Source: JACKGW01 sp964586025
Lineage (GTDB): Bacteria > Planctomycetota > PLA2 > JAEUHO01
DNA: 18,393 nucleotides
Assembly (NCBI GenBank): GCA_964586025.1
Contig: CAZPGF010000051.1
Coordinates: forward strand, 1-18,393
Direction: 5' to 3'
The notes under the pieces are model-generated. The model saw only the letters and a program-made list of their open reading frames with translations, was not told the DNA's origin and ran no database searches. Each line of letters begins with the position of its first letter. The first letter of the stretch is position 1. Shown piece by piece: positions 15,339-18,393 of the stretch. Made by a program: the position numbers and the translations under genes.

Positions 15339-15858
15339 CGGTGCCTCCGTCTGCGGCGGATCGAGGGCCCTTCGCGTCGTTGGCGCCCGCGCCGACGAGT
15401 TCCCGCTCGGCGGCGGACCCGTCGACGACGACCGAGCGGTTCGCGTAGTCCGAACCGCCCGAGCCGCTGCCCTCGGGCCGCTCCGGCGCCCAGTCGATGT
15501 CCCCGCGGGCCCAGACGTAGGCGAGGCCGACCAGCAGCACGACGAGGAAGGCCCCCGCCTCGAGGAACGCGAGCCCACCGAGGCCGCGCTCCACGAAGTC
15601 GCGGAAGATCACCCCCCACGGGACGAGCAAAGCGACCTCGACGTCGAACACGACGAACATCAGGGCGACGCTGTAGAAGCGGATGTCGAAGCGCACCCAC
15701 GCCTGGCCGACGGTCGGCTCGCCGCACTCGTAGATCTCGAGCTTGTCGCCCTCGACGCGGAGCCGCGGACGCAGCAGCCGCGCGATCACGAGGTTCAACG
15801 CGACGAACCCGACCGCGAGCACCGCGAAGATCAGGAGGTTGGCGAGCTCGAAATACAA
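15331..15858 (-). CDS. nuoA: NADH-quinone oxidoreductase subunit A (TTG start, extended C-terminus)
   Basis: First gene of the complex I operon; a three-helix membrane subunit at the quinone-chamber junction. The family core is LEIYECGEPTVGQAWVRFDI, then FYSVALMFVVFDVEVALLVP with membrane acids D72 and E74, then PWGVIFRDF. No ATG or GTG precedes the first helix. A TTG at 15858 (YFELANLLIFAVLAVGF) has AGGGAG (15867-15872) eight bases upstream and gives a 175-residue protein, so TTG is chosen by inference. The core ends at about 123; the remaining 52 residues form a Gly/Ser/Ala/Asp-rich tail not expected in NuoA (usually about 120-145 residues). The stop overlaps the nuoB start by 8 nt. Confidence 0.92.
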   Translation of the reverse strand: MYFELANLLIFAVLAVGFVALNLVIARLLRPRLRVEGDKLEIYECGEPTVGQAWVRFDIRFYSVALMFVVFDVEVALLVPWGVIFRDFVERGLGGLAFLEAGAFLVVLLVGLAYVWARGDIDWAPERPEGSGSGGSDYANRSVVVDGSAAERELVGAGANDAKGPRSAADGGTGV

Positions 15859-16051
15859 GGCGGCGGCTCCCTGTGCCCGGACCTCGGCGGAAGGGTAGCA
15901 GCGGCCTCCCGTTCCCCGGATCGGATTCAGGGCCGCGCGCCGCCCGCGTGCCGCCGACGGTGTCTCGCCCGCCGCCGCGATCCTCGCGAACGGGGATCCG
16001 GCGGGTACCATGCTCCGACTCCGGCTGCAGGTCTCCCGGGAGGGTTTCCAC
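15859..16051. promoter_or_regulatory. Divergent intergenic region: promoters of the nuo operon and of the PQQ sugar dehydrogenase
   Basis: This 193-nt region separates the divergent nuoA and sugar dehydrogenase genes and must serve at least the leftward nuo operon. On the minus strand an extended -10-like TGCTACCCT is present, with TACCCT at 15892-15897, 33 nt before the TTG. On the plus strand TACCAT (16006-16011) lies 40 nt before the ATG at 16052. Neither has a convincing TTGACA-like -35 box. No clear operator palindrome was recognised. Confidence 0.45.
15867..15872 (-). promoter_or_regulatory. Ribosome binding site selecting the TTG start of nuoA
   Basis: AGGGAG on the minus strand lies 8 nt upstream of the TTG at 15858. 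The reading frame upstream has no ATG or GTG near the first transmembrane helix, so this site is the main support for a TTG initiation codon. Confidence 0.65.
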
Positions 16052-17260
16052 ATGCTCGCGCTTCGCGTCCCGTCCGCACTCGCGCTCGCGCTCGCCATCG
16101 CCTTCGTCGCCGGTTCCGCCCGCCTGGAGGCAGCCGACCCGACGCCGCTCCCCGGCGTGGGGGTCGCGGAGGCGTGGCCGGGCGTCACCTTCACCGAACC
16201 GACGTTCATCGTCTCCGACGGCTCACCGAACGACCTGTTCGTCGGCGAGCAGGGCGGACGCATCCTGAAGATCGCGAAGTGGCGCGGCACGGGGGAGGTC
16301 CCGCGGCCGGCCGTCTGGCTCGACCTGCGCAGCCGCGTCAACAACGAGGGGCAGGGCGGCCTGCTCGGCTGCGCGTTCCATCCGAAGTTCGCAACGTCCA
16401 ACCGCGTCTACGTCTGCTACCTCGCGAAGGGCCCCGGGGGCAACTCGGCGTACATCCTGCGCGTCGCCGAGTTCACATGCCCCGCGGGCGGCCCGCCGGA
16501 TCCGGCGAGCGAGCGCACGGTGCTCGAGGTCCACAAGAGCCGGAACATCCACCAGGGCGGCGGCCTCGCCTTCGGTCCCGACGGGATGCTCTACCTCGGG
16601 GTCGGCGACGGCGGGGGCGCCGTGGACGCGACGACGGTGGGCAGCCGATTCCCGTCCCAGACGACCGACCAGCCGCTCGGGAAGATCCTGCGGATGGACG
16701 CGACGACCCCCGGCAAGTGCGTCCCGTGCGCATCGAACCCGTGGATCAGCGGCGACGCGAAGTCCTGGATGCCCTGGATCTATGCGTACGGGTTCCGCAA
16801 CCCCTGGCAACTCGATTGGGACGCGAACGGCCGCCTGTTCACCGCCGAACCCGGTACGAGCGGGGACGGCTCCCGGGAGTGGGTGACGGAGGTCCGCTCG
16901 GGCGGAAACCACGGATGGCCCTACTTCGAGGGGGACCGCCCGCTCGCGAAGGGCGGCCCGGCTCCGGAGGCGTCCGACCTGGTGATGCCGGCCCTCGTCT
17001 ACCAAAGCGGCGCGCGCGCCGGCGCCGCCGTCGGCGGCAAGTTCTACCGGGGCGGCATCGAGGCCCTGAAGGGTCGCTACCTGTTCGCCGACTACATGCG
17101 CGGCGAGGTCTACTCCCTCGACCTGTCGAGCGGCCGGGGCACCGACTGGAGGCTGATCGGGAACGTGCCCGAGGTCTCGACCTTCGGCGTCGATGCCCAG
17201 GGCGAGGTCTACGTCGCAAGCCACGGCAAGGGCACGATCTGGCGCGTCGTCCCCCGCTGA
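16052..17260 (+). CDS. Secreted PQQ-dependent glucose/sorbosone dehydrogenase family protein
   Basis: A 402-residue protein of the soluble six-bladed beta-propeller glucose/sorbosone dehydrogenase family (GdhB/aldose sugar dehydrogenase type), which oxidises sugars in the periplasm with PQQ and calcium. The first 27 residues form a signal peptide (ALALALAIAFVAGSARLEA, likely cut near A27/A28). Family motifs in order are GGLLGCAFHPKF (102-113), NIHQGGGLAFGPDGMLYLGV with catalytic-type H167, GDGGG, GKILRMD (210-216), AYGFRNPWQLDWD (245-257), LFTAEPG, GGNHGWPYFEGD with H287, and GRYLFADYMRGEVYSLDL. A CVPC pair (C223/C226) could form a disulfide. The ATG at 16052 follows GGGAGGG (16038-16044) by 7 nt and fits the signal peptide; the in-frame ATG at 16010 lacks such a site. 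No PQQ synthesis genes are visible, so substrate and cofactor are inferred from the family. Confidence 0.9.
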   Translation: MLALRVPSALALALAIAFVAGSARLEAADPTPLPGVGVAEAWPGVTFTEPTFIVSDGSPNDLFVGEQGGRILKIAKWRGTGEVPRPAVWLDLRSRVNNEGQGGLLGCAFHPKFATSNRVYVCYLAKGPGGNSAYILRVAEFTCPAGGPPDPASERTVLEVHKSRNIHQGGGLAFGPDGMLYLGVGDGGGAVDATTVGSRFPSQTTDQPLGKILRMDATTPGKCVPCASNPWISGDAKSWMPWIYAYGFRNPWQLDWDANGRLFTAEPGTSGDGSREWVTEVRSGGNHGWPYFEGDRPLAKGGPAPEASDLVMPALVYQSGARAGAAVGGKFYRGGIEALKGRYLFADYMRGEVYSLDLSSGRGTDWRLIGNVPEVSTFGVDAQGEVYVASHGKGTIWRVVPR

Positions 17261-17277
17261 GGGGTTCAACCGCACGC

Positions 17278-17306
17278 GCCCCCGCCCCCACACCCTGGGC
17301 GGGGGC
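17278..17306 (+). terminator. GC-rich hairpin after the sugar dehydrogenase gene (candidate terminator)
   Basis: Ten bases, GCCCCCGCCC (17278-17287), pair perfectly with GGGCGGGGGC (17297-17306) around a 9-nt loop, starting 17 nt after the stop codon. No T tract follows, so it would be an atypical intrinsic terminator or a 3'-end stabiliser. Confidence 0.5.
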
Positions 17307-17307
17307 C

Positions 17308-17313
17308 TACGCT
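17308..17313 (+). promoter_or_regulatory. Possible -10 element (TACGCT) before the Fe-S carrier gene
   Basis: TACGCT directly follows the hairpin and lies 30 nt before the ATG at 17344. The place for a -35 box is occupied by the hairpin, with no TTGACA-like match, so support is weak. Confidence 0.25.
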
Positions 17314-17343
17314 GACGAACGACTCGATCCGAGGAGCCCCGCG

Positions 17344-17673
17344 ATGCCCGTCTCCCTCACCCCGAAGGCCGCCGCCAAGGTGCGTCAACTGATGGCCGAC
17401 CCGGCGCAGACGGGTGCTCGGGGCCTGCGCGTTAGGGTCGCCGGAGGTGGATGCAGCGGCCTCACCTACCACCTCGAGCTCGAGCGTGCGCCCTCCGACA
17501 AGGATCAGGTCAACGAGAGCGAGGGCGTGCCGATCTACGTCGACCCGAAGTCGGCCCTGTTCGTCGACGGCACGCAGATCGACTACCACGAGTCGATGAT
17601 GGGAAGCGGGTTCGCGTTCTCCAACCCGAACGCGAAGGGCACCTGCGGCTGTGGCACGTCGTTCACCGCGTGA
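17344..17673 (+). CDS. A-type iron-sulfur cluster carrier (IscA/ErpA/HesB family)
   Basis: A 109-residue protein with the full A-type carrier signature. The three cluster-binding cysteines are C37 in RVAGGGCSGLTYHLEL and C101 and C103 in the terminal KGTCGCGTSF. Other family features are VSLTPKAAAKVRQLM at the start and VPIYVDPKSALFVDGTQIDY in the middle. These proteins accept Fe-S clusters from scaffolds and pass them to apo-enzymes in the cytosol. The ATG at 17344 has GAGGAG (17331-17336) seven bases upstream. It lies close to a complex I operon requiring Fe-S clusters in NuoB and NuoI, though divergently placed and separated by the sugar dehydrogenase. Sequence alone does not separate IscA, ErpA, SufA and HesB, so no symbol is given. 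Confidence 0.94.
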   Translation: MPVSLTPKAAAKVRQLMADPAQTGARGLRVRVAGGGCSGLTYHLELERAPSDKDQVNESEGVPIYVDPKSALFVDGTQIDYHESMMGSGFAFSNPNAKGTCGCGTSFTA

Positions 17674-18259
17674 TCGGCCGCCGCAGGACGCACGGAACGT
17701 CGATCCCCTGCGCGAGTTGGTCGGGCGCGTCGTCGCACGTCACGGACACGACTTCGAGTTCTGGTTCCCGGCGTCGTTCGACTGGCTCGCCGCGTGCGCC
17801 GACGTGGTACACGTCGTCCAGCGCGCCGCGAACTTGAGTCGCCCCATCGGCGACGAGTCCGCGCGGGCCCTCACCGCAGCGGCCGACGAGTACTTCCGTC
17901 TCGGCTACCTCGGCGGTTTGTTCACGCTGGCCGCGGACGATCCGCACGACGCCGATCCGGAGGGGCTGGTCGCATCGCTCGTCGAGCCGCTCGACGACGA
18001 GGCGGAGGAGGCGTTCGGCGAACTCGTCGCCCGGCATCTCGACGAGATCGAGGTCCGCCTGGGTGGCGACTCGACGCCTCTCCCGGCAGCCTCCGAATGG
18101 ATCGTGGAGATCGCCGAGCGGGCGTGGGCCCTGCTCGCGTCGTGGTTCGAAACGACCGAGGCGCACCAACGCACCCGGTTCCGTCCGTACCTGCTCGCGT
18201 ACACCCGTCTCGGCGCGGCTCTGTCGGCGCTGCGCTGGGCGCTCGCCGATCGTCGATGA
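17651..18259 (+). CDS. Hypothetical protein overlapping the Fe-S carrier gene
   Basis: I do not recognise this 202-residue protein. It is probably soluble, helical and acidic: it has no signal peptide, no clear membrane helix and no metal-site motif. Visible segments include GHDFEFWFPASFDWLAACAD, a helix VVHVVQRAANL, DEYFRLGYLGGLFTLAADD, a strongly acidic patch EPLDDEAEEAFGELVARHL, and a basic C-terminal region ending in ALRWALADRR. The GTG start at 17651 lies inside the previous gene (23-nt overlap) with GAAGGG (17634-17639) eleven bases upstream. This start is uncertain; a TTG further in is possible. The overlap implies translational coupling with the Fe-S carrier. Codon use (G/C at third positions) matches the neighbours, supporting a real gene. 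Confidence 0.7.
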   Translation: MARRSPRDRPPQDARNVDPLRELVGRVVARHGHDFEFWFPASFDWLAACADVVHVVQRAANLSRPIGDESARALTAAADEYFRLGYLGGLFTLAADDPHDADPEGLVASLVEPLDDEAEEAFGELVARHLDEIEVRLGGDSTPLPAASEWIVEIAERAWALLASWFETTEAHQRTRFRPYLLAYTRLGAALSALRWALADRR

Positions 18260-18393
18260 GGCCGGTACCCGTTCAGGCCCGGCGCTCCTGCCGCAGGTCC
18301 CCTAACGACTCAATCCGCCGAGGGCATGCCTTCCCTTCGCGTTCACCGCCGGTCCGGGTTCGCAGGCGGGGAGCGGAAGGTCGCCGTGGAGGG
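18260..18393. other. Right-end sequence without a supported gene
   Basis: These 134 nt hold no supported gene. An ATG at 18326 opens a frame that runs off the window, but its purine-rich GAGGG is only one base away, too close for a normal ribosome site. A GTG at 18385 preceded by GGAGCGGAAGG is another possible start. Fourteen bases at 18304-18317 match 17318-17331 at 13 positions. Confidence 0.4.

Noticed and set aside
16010..16051. Upstream ATG for the sugar dehydrogenase at 16010
   Set aside because: The ATG at 16052 has a strong GGGAGGG at the right distance and gives a normal signal peptide.
18326..18393. Possible start of a further plus-strand gene
   Set aside because: Only about 22 codons are visible, the ribosome site spacing is poor, and the peptide is not recognisable.

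Overview
This is a very G+C-rich, tightly packed bacterial chromosomal window with many GTG starts and 1-8 nt overlaps between genes. The genes point to a Gram-negative, respiring bacterium: a membrane complex I, a periplasmic PQQ-type sugar dehydrogenase and a propionyl-CoA carboxylase. The phylum cannot be fixed from the sequence. The subunit make-up of complex I and the sequence style would fit Planctomycetota, Gemmatimonadota or a related uncultured high-GC lineage, but that is only a guess. No tRNA, rRNA, CRISPR array, insertion sequence or phage gene was seen.

Left end (3-2481, + strand): a three-gene acyl-CoA (propionyl-CoA type) carboxylase operon. It holds the 3' end of the carboxyltransferase beta chain, a biotin carboxylase, and a biotin carrier protein with a putative BT-like barrel. 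Both junctions are 4-nt ATGA overlaps. It is followed on the same strand by an unrecognised membrane-anchored protein (2516-3361) and a DUF72 protein (3368-4246).

Centre (4290-15858, - strand): one long complex I operon read from right to left, nuoA-B-C-D-H-I-J-K-L-M-N. The NADH-input genes nuoE, nuoF and nuoG are absent: the nuoD stop overlaps the nuoH start. The proton-channel acidic and lysine residues of NuoK, L, M and N and the Fe-S cysteines of NuoB and NuoI are present, so this looks like a working quinone-reducing proton pump with a different or remotely encoded electron-input module. Four bases after nuoN lies a twelfth gene: a ferritin-like four-helix protein carrying four copies of a basic repeat of about 38 residues. 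This is the most unusual item in the window.

Right end (+ strand): a 193-nt divergent intergenic region separates nuoA from a secreted glucose/sorbosone dehydrogenase (16052-17260). Then come a GC-rich hairpin, an A-type Fe-S carrier of the IscA/ErpA/HesB family (17344-17673), and an overlapping unrecognised 202-residue protein (17651-18259). The last 134 nt hold no gene that can be supported.

Functional picture (inference): propionyl-CoA carboxylase feeds propionyl units to methylmalonyl-CoA. The PQQ enzyme and complex I pass electrons to the quinone pool. The Fe-S carrier, and perhaps the ferritin-like protein, could support Fe-S-rich complex I.
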